64,000 nt of DNA from Natrinema ejinorense (GTDB lineage Archaea; Halobacteriota; Halobacteria; Halobacteriales; Natrialbaceae): positions 248,001 to 312,000 of the forward strand of contig NZ_NXNI01000002.1 in assembly GCF_002494345.1 (NCBI RefSeq), in the 5' to 3' direction. Shown here one piece after another: positions 9,425 through 18,006 of this stretch. Within the stretch, counting starts at the first letter, position 1. Every line of letters starts with the position of its first letter. The notes below the pieces were generated by a model. It did no database searches. It worked only from the letters and a program-made list of their open reading frames with translations, and was not told where the DNA came from. Both the position numbers and the translations under genes were made by a program.

Positions 9425-10393
9425 ATGGAGTACCAAGTCGTATTCACCGATCACACGTTCGAGACGCTGGACATCGAACGGGACATTCTCGAGGAAGTAG
9501 GCGCGGACGTCATCGACGGTGAAGCCGTCGACGGACCGCTGGACGATCACCTCGAGGGCGCGGACGCGGTCATCGTGATGTACGAGACGATCGACGCCGA
9601 TCGGATGGACCGGATGCCCGACTGTCGGATCGTGTCCCGTACCGGCATCGGCGTCGACAACGTCGATCTCGATGCGGCTACCGACCGGGGAATCCACGTC
9701 ACGAACGTCCCCGACTACTGCATCCCCGAGGTCTCCGATCATACGATGGCGCTCCTCCTGGCGCTGGAACGGAAGGTCGTCGACTACAATCGGCGCGTCA
9801 AGGCCGGCGAGTGGGATGTCACCGCAGGTCGAACGATGCACCGCCTCTCGGGCCAGACGTTGGGGCTGGTCGCCTTCGGTGACATCGCTCGAGCGGTCTG
9901 TCAAAAGGCGACCGCGTTCGGAATGGACGTCGTCACGTTCGATCCATACCTCGGTGAGGACGACGTGGCGGACACGAATGCAACGCTCGTCGACGACCTC
10001 GAGACGCTGCTCGAGCGGTCCGATGCCGTGTCAGTACACACGCCGCTAACCGCCGAAACCGAGGGGATGATCAGCACCGCGGAGTTCGCTCGAATGAAAG
10101 ATTCCGCGTTCATCATCAATCCTGCGCGAGGCGGGATCATCGACGAAGCCGCATTGACGGACGCAGTCGAAGCCGGTGAGATTGCCGGTGCAGCGCTGGA
10201 CGTTCTCGCCGACGAACCGCCGGAACCGGACGGGAAACTGATGGAACTCGACCAGGTGCTCCTGACACCGCATGCAGCGTGGAACTCCGCGGAAAGCGTC
10301 GTCGAACTCAGAGAAAAGGCCGCGTGGAACGTTCGGACGACGCTCGAAGGGGGTGTTTCCGAATACCTCGTCAACGACGAGGTCCGCCAGTAA
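9425..10393 (+). CDS. D-2-hydroxyacid dehydrogenase, CtBP-like
   Basis: A 322-residue NAD-dependent dehydrogenase of the D-isomer 2-hydroxyacid family, closest in layout to C-terminal-binding-protein-like members. The Rossmann motif is GLVAFGDIAR (about residues 143-152), with an acidic NAD-ribose residue in FDPYL. The catalytic Arg is in INPARGG, the Glu in ADEPPE, and the His in LTPHAAW. It is divergent from the HisD-like gene, with a 153-nt shared promoter region. Reduction or oxidation of a 2-hydroxy or 2-oxo acid such as sulfolactate, glyoxylate or hydroxypyruvate is possible; the substrate is not determined by sequence. Confidence 0.85.
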   Translation: MEYQVVFTDHTFETLDIERDILEEVGADVIDGEAVDGPLDDHLEGADAVIVMYETIDADRMDRMPDCRIVSRTGIGVDNVDLDAATDRGIHVTNVPDYCIPEVSDHTMALLLALERKVVDYNRRVKAGEWDVTAGRTMHRLSGQTLGLVAFGDIARAVCQKATAFGMDVVTFDPYLGEDDVADTNATLVDDLETLLERSDAVSVHTPLTAETEGMISTAEFARMKDSAFIINPARGGIIDEAALTDAVEAGEIAGAALDVLADEPPEPDGKLMELDQVLLTPHAAWNSAESVVELREKAAWNVRTTLEGGVSEYLVNDEVRQ

Positions 10394-10729
10394 CCGACTG
10401 GACCGATGAGCGTCTGGGACTCGGAGATGAACACGCCACATCGGGCAGCCATCACGAGTCCGTTCTGTGGTGGGCACCTCGTCGGAGAGGACGGTCTCGA
10501 TATCCCCCAGCGAAACTCGCTCGATCAGGCCCGTCCGTCCCCGATCGAAGCCGCTCGTCTCAACCCGTTTTGATCTCGCTCACCACAGGCATCCGAAATA
10601 CGCACAGCAGTCCGTCCCGGTTATCGCTGGAACTGTGTTCGGAATTACCGAACCACGAATGCGGTAGCGTTCCACACGTAAAATGTTACCACGGTAGTCG
10701 ACCTCGAAACCGTGATTCGAGTACCGTCG
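10394..10729. other. Intergenic stretch without a gene
   Basis: Between the convergent dehydrogenase and IclR genes. A short T-rich segment, CGTTTTGATC at about 10564-10573, may contribute to termination. I see no conserved small protein or RNA. Confidence 0.4.
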
Positions 10730-11497
10730 TCACCGGGCAGTCAGTTCCAGTTCGATCGCGTTCGCCGTCCCCGAGACGATTTCCGGGATCTTCTCCGTGA
10801 ACATATCCCCCTGAATTCTGTTTTTCGGTCCCGAAACGACGATTGCGCCGATCAGTCGGTCGTTCGGACAGATCGGGCTGGCGACGGCTCGATGGCCGGC
10901 CAGCGACTCCCCGTCGTTGAACGCGACGCCCGATTGACGGATCGATTCGAGTTCCTCGAACAACTGGTCGGTATCGGTGATCGTCTCGCTCGTTTGCGAC
11001 TCGAGTCCGTGTTTCTCGATGATGGTCCGCACTTCGTCCTCCGGCAAATGGGCGAGAATCGCCTTTCCTGCGGCGATACTGTGCAGGTCGACTCGGTTAC
11101 CGATCTTCCCGTACGGCTGGACGGCTCGATCTCCTTTTGCCTTGCTGAGATACACTCCCCGGCCGTACTCTTCGACGAGGAACCAGGCGATTTCTCCCGT
11201 TTCGTTGGCCATCTGTTTGAGGTTTGGCTGGACCGTGGGTAGGAGGTCGAGACTGTCCCGTGCGTGTATGCCGTGATTTAAAAATTTCAGCCCTAGCTGA
11301 TAGGTCTGGCCGTTTTTGACCAGGTACTCCTTCTCGACCATCGTCGAGAGATGATCGTGGATCGTGCTCTTGGCCAACCCGAGTTCTTCGGAAAGTTCCG
11401 TTACCCCCGCGCCGTCCAGCGCTTGGATGGATTCGATAATTCCGAACACCGTATCTGCCGTCTTTACCCGACGATTTCGGTTGTTATCTGATGCCAT
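10730..11497 (-). CDS. IclR family transcriptional regulator
   Basis: A 255-residue regulator. The N-terminal winged helix (residues 10-75) includes ELSEELGLAKSTIHDHLSTMVEKEYL as recognition region, and the IclR effector domain follows (residues 80-250) with the GKAILAHLPEDEV signature. IclR proteins in haloarchaea commonly control catabolic operons by binding a pathway intermediate. Its position beside the importer, HisD-like and hydroxyacid dehydrogenase genes makes those the likely targets. A TATA-like TCTTAACC lies about 25-35 nt upstream of the ATG, reading leftward. Confidence 0.9.
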   Translation of the reverse strand: MASDNNRNRRVKTADTVFGIIESIQALDGAGVTELSEELGLAKSTIHDHLSTMVEKEYLVKNGQTYQLGLKFLNHGIHARDSLDLLPTVQPNLKQMANETGEIAWFLVEEYGRGVYLSKAKGDRAVQPYGKIGNRVDLHSIAAGKAILAHLPEDEVRTIIEKHGLESQTSETITDTDQLFEELESIRQSGVAFNDGESLAGHRAVASPICPNDRLIGAIVVSGPKNRIQGDMFTEKIPEIVSGTANAIELELTAR

Positions 11498-12631
11498 TGC
11501 CCATGTTTCGGGTCAACTCGGGTTAAGACTTGTGCATCGTTCTCCATTAGCGAGTTCGGTGTCTCCGAACACGCCTTAGCGGGTGCTTCGTTCCGTGTCT
11601 CGCCCCGACTCGGTACTCACACGAAGGATCCAGCGCGCCAATCGTTTCTATTGTTAGCGCCCGAGCGGGTCTCGACTTCTATTGTATATGTCTCTCATAC
11701 AACCCCGTCGCCGTTCGATCCGCAGTGGCCCCGACTGCCGTTCGGGAACACCGAACGATCGTTCATCGTCTTTCATTGCCCTCGCTCGGTGTCGCTCCGT
11801 CCAACCCAATACTTGGATTACAGACGTACTTCTGTAATTCACTTGCGTTCCGGGAAATACCCGCCCGTCGTAAGTGCGCTCCACAATTATATACAAACGT
11901 ACCAGTGTAATTCTATATGGTCGGTGATTCGGTCGAGCGATGGCTCGCTCTGCGAAGACGCGTGTCGGCATTCGGCGTCAGCGAGCGGTCACACTTACTG
12001 GAAGTCTGATATATTACACTCTGATAATCGAACTAGACCTGCCGTCGCTTTCCCAACTCATATCTGCCACATCGAACTTATAATCAGTATCTATACCTAT
12101 CCGATTGGTGTCATTGCTCGCGCTCGAACTCGAGTCGTGTCGGTCTCGAATGCTGTCGACTGATCTCTCGTATTGACGAGAAACGCGGTCGCAGTTCCGG
12201 CATGCGTTCAACGGCGACGACCCGAACTCACTCCGGGGTACTTCTGGCGCTTGCCACGCCCTTTGTACGGGGATATCTTTGCTTTTCGATACCACCACTG
12301 GCTAGCCAGTTTCGGTACGCGTCGGTCGTTTCTCGCGCCGGAACTGCTTCGCCCGGTAATTCGTCTTCGGCTGACTCTCGACTTTCGTTACTCACTTACG
12401 AATGATTATTTAGGCTATACGATCCTATATGTGTGGGATATTACTATATTTCTGAGTTGTCACTATCTGGTATATCCGTGTAGAAGTAGCGGTGAATGAA
12501 TGCACCACTAATTTGGCTCTCAAACTGACCTTTTATCGCGGTGGACGCAGGAGGTATCTCCGTCTCCCGAGGACTCGTCTCCCACGCTGATCATCGATCC
12601 GCTGGATGTCGCGAGACGACGCCGAGGCCCG
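11498..12631. other. Gene-poor, relatively AT-rich region with an inverted repeat
   Basis: More than 1.1 kb without a convincing gene; the open frames across it have no haloarchaeal amino-acid bias and no family resemblance. An inverted repeat with 8-nt arms ATTACAGA and TCTGTAAT around a 6-nt centre lies at 11817-11838. A partial copy of its right half (CGTAC then TGTAATTC) recurs near 11901-11916. It borders an IS6 remnant, so it is probably eroded accessory DNA. Confidence 0.4.
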
Positions 12632-12777
12632 TCAGCAAGCACACAGTGGGGCGTGGAAACAAGACCCCTTGACGGTCCCGATAGACTGTAGCCCACAGGC
12701 GGGCTGACTGACGGTTCGATACCCACCCGGCCGCGTGATTTGTGACGCCCTGTCCTTTCCGATCACCAGGGTTGCGT

Positions 12778-13462
12778 TTAGTTTGTAGCGTTGTACCAGA
12801 CGGCGAAGGCTTGGACCCATGATTCGGCTGTTGACGGTTTTGCGTGACTGAAACAGTTTGAGAACGAAGAGGTGCGTCGGTTTATCACACGGAGATACGC
12901 TCGCCACTGTTCCGATTTCCATGTGTTTCGTCTCGAAATCGGAGCCCTGATCGGCGGAGTGCAGTCTGGAGATGGTTTGTCCATCGACGAGCACCACGGC
13001 ATCGTTACGGTCATGCTTCTCGGTGAGTTCCTGCAGAGATCGTTCTATCAAAGCGGTTGGAGTCGTCGAGCACAGCCGTATCTGGAGGATTTTGTTGGTT
13101 TGCGGATCAACAGCAGTGTACAGCCAATAGCGATGTCCGTCGAGTTGAATCACCGTCTCGTCGAGCGCGACGTGATTCGGATTCCCATCGATTGCTGGCC
13201 GTAGACCACACTGGTGGACCCAATCATGGACTCCCTTTCGACCGCGTTCGACACCGAACTTCTCCAATTCTCGAACTGTATTCCAAAGCGATAAGATAGC
13301 AGGGTGGAGCCGAATACCGAACTCCAGCAGCCGGCGCGGGGTCGGTCCCGCGGCGGCTGTAGACATCAACCTCTAAATTCTCTTTGAGCAGGTCTGTGAG
13401 TGTCATAGACACCACTCACTACGACCTGCTCACTTCTCAAACTCCCTCAACTAGACAGTGCC
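12778..13462 (-). pseudogene. Degenerate IS6-family insertion sequence (transposase remnant)
   Basis: The transposase is split over three frames. The N-terminus MTLTDLLKENLEVDV begins at about 13406. The central part contains the DDE catalytic region: HVALDETVIQLDGHRYWLYTAVD for the first Asp and VVLVDG for the second. The C-terminus RRTSSFSNCFSHAKPSTAESWVQAF lies in yet another frame ending at 12778. At least two frameshifts and loss of the glutamate segment make it inactive. The left terminal repeat, GGCACTGTCTAGTT on the minus strand, ends at 13462 and matches the intact IS6 element at 26089. The other end is not recognisable. Confidence 0.8.
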
Positions 13463-13630
13463 CCGACGAGATTCGTTTCAACTCCCGTTGATTGAATCAG
13501 CTGATGAGTAGATGTGCGAATTGACCGGGTTACGCGTCGTGTTCGGATCACCCGAGTCTATGTCACCGCGAATGAGCTAAGCCGCGGATAAACAATTCTT
13601 ATGCACGCCGAGTCGGTTCCCTGAGACAGA

Positions 13631-15058
13631 ATGGTACGTGAGAGTTGGTCGAGTCGCGCCGGATTTATCCTGGCCGCAGTCGGAAGCGCGGTCGGACTGG
13701 GGAACATCTGGCGATTTCCCTGGATGACCGCGGAGAACGGCGGGAGTGCCTTTTTGCTGTTGTATCTGCTCATCGTCCTCGGCGTCGGGGTGCCGGGATT
13801 GCTGGCCGCATTCGTGATCGGGCGACGGTCGAATCGGAACCCAGTGGGGGCGTTCAAATCGCTCGCCGGATCGCGTCTCTGGACGGCGTTGGGCGTGCTC
13901 TGTGTCGTTACCTCGATCATACTGATGTCGTTCTACAGCGTCGTCGGCGGATGGATCCTTCGGTACTTCCTCGAGAGCGCGACGGGTGCCTATTTCGCGG
14001 CTCCCGAAACCCACTTCGCGGCGATCAGCTATGGTGCCGACGCGTTCGGCTACCAACTGGCCGTCCTCGCGGCCACGTCTCTGATCGTCGCCGCGGGGAT
14101 CAGACGCGGCATCGAGGCGACGACGAAGGTGATGATACCCGGCGTCGTCGTGTTGCTCGTCGGACTCGCGATCTGGGCGGCTCGACAACCCGGCGCCGCG
14201 CAGGGATACGAGTTCTACCTCGAATTCGACGGTGCCTACCTCGCGGCGAACTTCCTCTCGGTACTGGGGGCGGCCGCGGGCCAGGCGCTGTTCACCCTCT
14301 CGATCGGCAGCGGGACGATGATCACCTACGCCTCCTACGTCGACGACGACCGCTCGCTGCCCCTCGACGCCTCGGCCATCGCTGTGTTCAATCTCGGTAT
14401 CGGCATCCTGGCTGGACTCGTGGTGTTCCCGTTGCTGTTCTCGTTTACGCCGGGACCGACTGCGGGCGGCCCCGGCGCCCTGTTCATCGGGATCGCCGGC
14501 GCGTTCGCCAGCCTGCCCGGCGGGCGACTTCTCGGCGCGGTCTTCTTCCTCGTCGTTCTCCTCGCAGCCCTGACGAGCCTGATCAGCATGCTCGAGATTC
14601 CGGTCTCGTTTCTGGTCGACGAGTTCGATCTCGAGCGGTCGACGGCGACCCGGGGGCTATTCGCACTGATCGCCCTCACCGGCGGCGTGAACGCGTTCAG
14701 CCCCGCGGTGTTTACGCTGTTCGCGGACCACCTCGTCGATCTCCTCTTGGTGCTCGGCCTGACCGGGTTCATGATGTACACGGCCTGGGTCCTCGGTCCG
14801 GCCGCGATCGAGGAGTACCTCGAAGGTGCGGGACGGCTCTCACGCCCCCTGGTGGTCCCGTGGCGATACGCGATCGGGACCCTCTTCCCGGCGTTTCTCC
14901 TCTTTACGTTCTACGCCGACGTCGCGGCCCTAATCGGACTCTCAGCGGGAACGGGACTGTTGTTGGTCGCGACGCTGCTGACGGTGATGGCGCTCGTCTT
15001 AGTGGCCCGCCGCTCCGTCTCCGAAAGCCGACCGCAACCCAGCGAGAGCACGGACTGA
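13631..15058 (+). CDS. Sodium-dependent transporter, neurotransmitter:sodium symporter (SNF) family
   Basis: A 475-residue membrane protein with about 11-12 segments. The first helix carries the family signature AAVGSAVGLGNIWRFPWMTAENGG, including the Na+ and substrate site (GLGNIWRFP). A second sodium-site region lies in FTLSIGSGTMITYASY (near residue 220). The family cotransports amino acids or related amines with Na+, a natural choice for a haloarchaeon. The start codon is decided by a segment ACAATTCTTATG about 35-45 nt upstream that could be its TATA box. No operon partner is visible. Confidence 0.92.
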   Translation: MVRESWSSRAGFILAAVGSAVGLGNIWRFPWMTAENGGSAFLLLYLLIVLGVGVPGLLAAFVIGRRSNRNPVGAFKSLAGSRLWTALGVLCVVTSIILMSFYSVVGGWILRYFLESATGAYFAAPETHFAAISYGADAFGYQLAVLAATSLIVAAGIRRGIEATTKVMIPGVVVLLVGLAIWAARQPGAAQGYEFYLEFDGAYLAANFLSVLGAAAGQALFTLSIGSGTMITYASYVDDDRSLPLDASAIAVFNLGIGILAGLVVFPLLFSFTPGPTAGGPGALFIGIAGAFASLPGGRLLGAVFFLVVLLAALTSLISMLEIPVSFLVDEFDLERSTATRGLFALIALTGGVNAFSPAVFTLFADHLVDLLLVLGLTGFMMYTAWVLGPAAIEEYLEGAGRLSRPLVVPWRYAIGTLFPAFLLFTFYADVAALIGLSAGTGLLLVATLLTVMALVLVARRSVSESRPQPSESTD

Positions 15059-15762
15059 CTGGGACAAGTCGCTCAGTGCGAGCCGAACGCTTGCGCTGTG
15101 AGCGCGAACGGTGAGCGAACCGCAGCCCGGAATGGTCGGTCGCGAAACGGCGAACGGAGTGAGCCGTGTGCGACGCGGAGAGCGGCACGCGGCGAGCGGA
15201 GCGGGCGGGTCTCCAAGAGCGAGCTATCGATGTTACTGCAGCTCGATCAGTCCACGTGGGTGGGATCGAAAGGGGCTGGCGCGCTCGAGGAACCCCGCGA
15301 CGCAAGCACCACAACCTGAGAGAAGCGCAGCGAGACGCGTGCGTCTCGCCAGGCGAGGGACTCGAGCGTGGAAGGGGGCCTTCACCCTGTTATCGAAACC
15401 GATGATTGCAAGCCACTCACTGAGAGCTACTCCATCACAGTTGTTTCAGTGACCCATCAGCACGCAACAGCTGCGGACTGACCGCCGAAGATGCTACCAG
15501 GTGCGAGAGATGTTTCGATAGTCGTCCGAGATACAGGGCGAGAACGTGGCACGAGCCGGCGGCTGATCAAACTGGAGGGGAATCACTCAGTGTCGGTGAG
15601 GGCGTGAGCGAACGGACAGAACGTCGGTCGGATCGTACGTTATCGGCGGCCGATTTCTTCTATGGGCGATGGTGAGACGCTTTCCGCCGTGGGACATTCG
15701 GGGGGAGCTTACTGTCCGGTATGGAGAAAATATTTACCGTCGCTCGAGCTACTGAAACTCGT
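15059..15762. repeat. Non-coding region with a probable dispersed haloarchaeal repeat
   Basis: About 700 nt without a supported gene. The section at about 15,250-15,440 reads as a non-coding module: a GTGGGATCGAAAGGGGC core, then GAGGAACCCCGCGACGCAAGCACC, further purine-rich blocks, and a tail around GATTGCAAGCCACTCACTGAGAGC. From memory, similar strings recur in intergenic regions of haloarchaeal genomes. I cannot verify that here. The core resembles haloarchaeal CRISPR repeat ends, but there is only one copy. Confidence 0.35.
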
Positions 15763-15936
15763 ATGGTACACTGCCCTGAATGTGAGCACGAGATATCCGA
15801 GGAATCGGATGTCGAGTTCAAAGACTTGGACGCGAAGATAGAGGGACTCTTTCGGTCCTCCAAACGGTTCTACGTGGTTGCCTGCAACAATTGTGGCGCA
15901 GCAATCGGCAGCGGTGTCGCCGGTGGCGGCGGCTGA
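15763..15936 (+). CDS. Small zinc-ribbon protein
   Basis: 57 residues with two CxxC knuckles: CPEC at residues 4-7 and CNNC near residues 42-45, separated by an acidic helix-forming linker. The C-terminal tail is glycine-rich. I chose the ATG at 15763, since it directly precedes the first knuckle and follows TATA-like ATATTTACC at 15729. Such small ribbons are common in haloarchaea and no role can be assigned. It is the first of three rightward genes that look like a degraded integrative element. Confidence 0.6.
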   Translation: MVHCPECEHEISEESDVEFKDLDAKIEGLFRSSKRFYVVACNNCGAAIGSGVAGGGG

Positions 15937-16216
15937 CAGTAAAGCGAATTGAGTGAAGCACCGGCAGTCGGTAGTGAATCTAATTCTCCTCCATCGTAAT
16001 CTCCAGTGAATGCTCACTATGCAGAGCCACTGAACGGCTGGTTCATTGGATTCAGCGTGAAACGAATGGAGTCGGCGGCTGACCCCAGCCTCTCTCGCAC
16101 GCCGGTTCTAACAACCTTCAGAGAGGTTGATCGGGGCGTGCAAGATAAGGAACGAATGCAACACGGGATTCCAAACGACCACAGCATTATCCCGCTTGCT
16201 TCCCTAAGGAGCAGCG

Positions 16217-16510
16217 ATGGGAGACACGGAAAACGGACGAGAGAAGCAAGCAGACGACGAGAACCGACGTGGGGATGGAGTTCCGGACTCGCTTCCCGAG
16301 TGCCACCGTCGCGGCTGCACCGAGAGGGCGACGTTTGGCGTCCTCGAGCGATATCAGGAAGAAACCGGGCACGGTGCCGTTGAAGCAGAGGCCGTTCTCT
16401 GTCAAGAGCATGCCGCCGAAGAGAGCCCCACGAATCTTGACGGCAGTTACGCGGATTACGTGTTTCGTGTCGAGCCACTCCAAGAGACGCTGGACATGGA
16501 CACAGCATGA
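16217..16510 (+). CDS. Small acidic hypothetical protein with Cys/His cluster
   Basis: 97 residues, charged and hydrophilic. A possible metal site is formed by PECHRRGCTERA (residues 28-39) and VLCQEHAAEES (about 60-70), spaced as in small treble-clef or zinc-finger proteins. I do not recognise a named family, but this layout resembles small proteins next to haloarchaeal integrases. Its end is 22 nt before the integrase remnant. Confidence 0.55.
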   Translation: MGDTENGREKQADDENRRGDGVPDSLPECHRRGCTERATFGVLERYQEETGHGAVEAEAVLCQEHAAEESPTNLDGSYADYVFRVEPLQETLDMDTA

Positions 16511-16531
16511 TCAAACGGATGTAGTTCGATT

Positions 16532-17290
16532 TTGGCCACGGTGACGCCGTCGAGACGTGCACGACGTTCTCGAAGGACCCTGACCCCCGACAAGCGGCGA
16601 GCGCGCTATGAGGCGTTGGAGGCGGCTCGAGACCGTGCTCTCGTGTTCGTCCTCGCGTACACAGCCGTCCTCGTCGGAGAGCTACTCCGGGACCCGAACG
16701 ACCCACGCCGGCGTGGGGCCCGCTGGGAGGACCTTTCGCCCGACCACGGAGGTATCGACGTTTACCGAACGAAACAGCAGCGGGATGCCGCGAGTCTCCC
16801 CGATCCGGTGATCTCGCCACTACGGAGCTATCGCCAGCTGATGGACCCACCGACGGAGCGCTGGCCGGTGTTTCCCACGTTCGACCAGCGGACGCTCGCA
16901 GGGCTCGTCCAGGATGAGCTCGCCGACCGAGGGGAACATACGGAGGCAATCGCCGAACGCCGTGAGGAGTACGCTCGCGACCTCCTCTTGGCGCTCGATG
17001 AGGATATTCGACCGCCCTCGATTACGACGGACGGCACACGATCGATTCTCCAACGGCTTTCAGAAGCCGCAGAGATAGACATCGACCATCCGAAACACGA
17101 TTACCTTGCTCCACACGGCGGCCGGCGTGGAATGGGTGAAGTTCTCGTTCGAGCATTCGGATACACGGTTGCCGCCCGGTATCTCGACAATTCAGAGGAG
17201 ATGGTGAGAGAGCGGTATTCACATATCGAGGCCGGAGAACTCGGTGATGTCGCTACTGAAGCGCTCGGGGAGATCGATAGTGTACCGTAG
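16532..17290 (+). pseudogene. Truncated tyrosine recombinase (phage-type integrase), C-terminal part
   Basis: About 250 residues matching the catalytic half of haloarchaeal integrases. LVFVLAYTAVLVGELLRDPNDPRRRGARWEDL corresponds to the ARM-like first block, TKQQRDAASLP supplies the beta-hairpin Lys, PHGGRRGMGE matches the HxxR box, and ERYSHIEAGE contains the nucleophilic Tyr. The core-binding N-terminal domain is absent, and the only start is a TTG at 16532. The first-block Arg is probably replaced (VLVGEL where VRGAEL is usual), which would abolish catalysis. It is a relic marking the edge of the metal-resistance island that follows. Confidence 0.75.
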
Positions 17291-17327
17291 TAACATATTT
17301 CGAGTGTGGGGGGGTAGACCGTCGCGT

Positions 17328-17981
17328 TCACACCACGTCGACGGTGAACAGCGAGTCGTCGCTGAGGACGACCTGTACCCCGCGGTGCCAGGCGTCAGCG
17401 AAGGCCTCCCGTTGCTGGTCGCTTGCCGATCCGTCGAGAATCCCTTGGAGGTTCCCGATCGCGGGTCCACCGTCAGGAACGACGCTGACATGGTAGTTCA
17501 CTTCGATGGTCTCGTCCGTGTCGGTTCGCCGGAAGCGGAACGTCGGCTCCGCCGTGTCCGGGTCGAAGGCGTCGAAGCGCAGGAGATCGCGGCGGCCACC
17601 GTAGCCGCCGGCGAGCCCGCTGAATCCGTCGTCGTCGGTCGCGCCAGTCACGTACGAAATGATGCGGCTCATCACGCCGTACGCAGCATCGTCCCGCGGG
17701 CCGGCCGCCTGGACCTCGATTTCGCTCCGGACTGGATAGCCGTCGGGATACAGGGCGTCGAGTCCGAGCTGGACGATCCGGTAGGCGCCCGAGGCAGTCG
17801 GACAGGAGTGCCCCGCCTCTTTCACCGCGTCTCTATAGGTGATGACGAACGGCCCGCCCGGTTCGAGGACGCCGAGGGCCTCCGCGACGGGGTCGCGGAT
17901 TTCGATCGGATCGATGTCGTAGTCGACCTGCCAATTGGTTCTAGTCTGGGCCGTGTCAGTCGCAGTGGAATTCGATGTCAT
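17328..17981 (-). CDS. FmdE-like (GHSCP motif) metal-associated protein
   Basis: 217 residues. The segment AGHSCPTASGAYRIVQLGLDALYP (about residues 54-77) resembles the HGHxCPG box of the FmdE/GSU family, where His and Cys bind a metal. The rest has no clear domain, and there is no signal peptide. It lies 25 nt downstream of the heavy-metal ATPase in the same direction, suggesting one operon: HMA carrier, ATPase, then this protein. A metal-binding accessory or regulator of the pump is a reasonable inference. The family assignment is tentative. Confidence 0.55.
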   Translation of the reverse strand: MTSNSTATDTAQTRTNWQVDYDIDPIEIRDPVAEALGVLEPGGPFVITYRDAVKEAGHSCPTASGAYRIVQLGLDALYPDGYPVRSEIEVQAAGPRDDAAYGVMSRIISYVTGATDDDGFSGLAGGYGGRRDLLRFDAFDPDTAEPTFRFRRTDTDETIEVNYHVSVVPDGGPAIGNLQGILDGSASDQQREAFADAWHRGVQVVLSDDSLFTVDVV

Positions 17982-18006
17982 GAGTGGTGGTGGTAGTGTC
18001 TAGTGG

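Noticed and set aside
11651-12163. Open frame of 170 codons on the plus strand
   Set aside because: Composition is Ser/Thr/Tyr/Arg-rich and not acidic, with no family resemblance; likely chance.
15250-15300. CRISPR repeat (GTGGGATCGAAAGG-like)
   Set aside because: Only one copy, no regular spacers and no cas genes in the window.
16532-17290. Functional integrase with adjacent tRNA attachment site
   Set aside because: N-terminal domain is missing, the only start is TTG, and no tRNA or tRNA fragment was recognised nearby.
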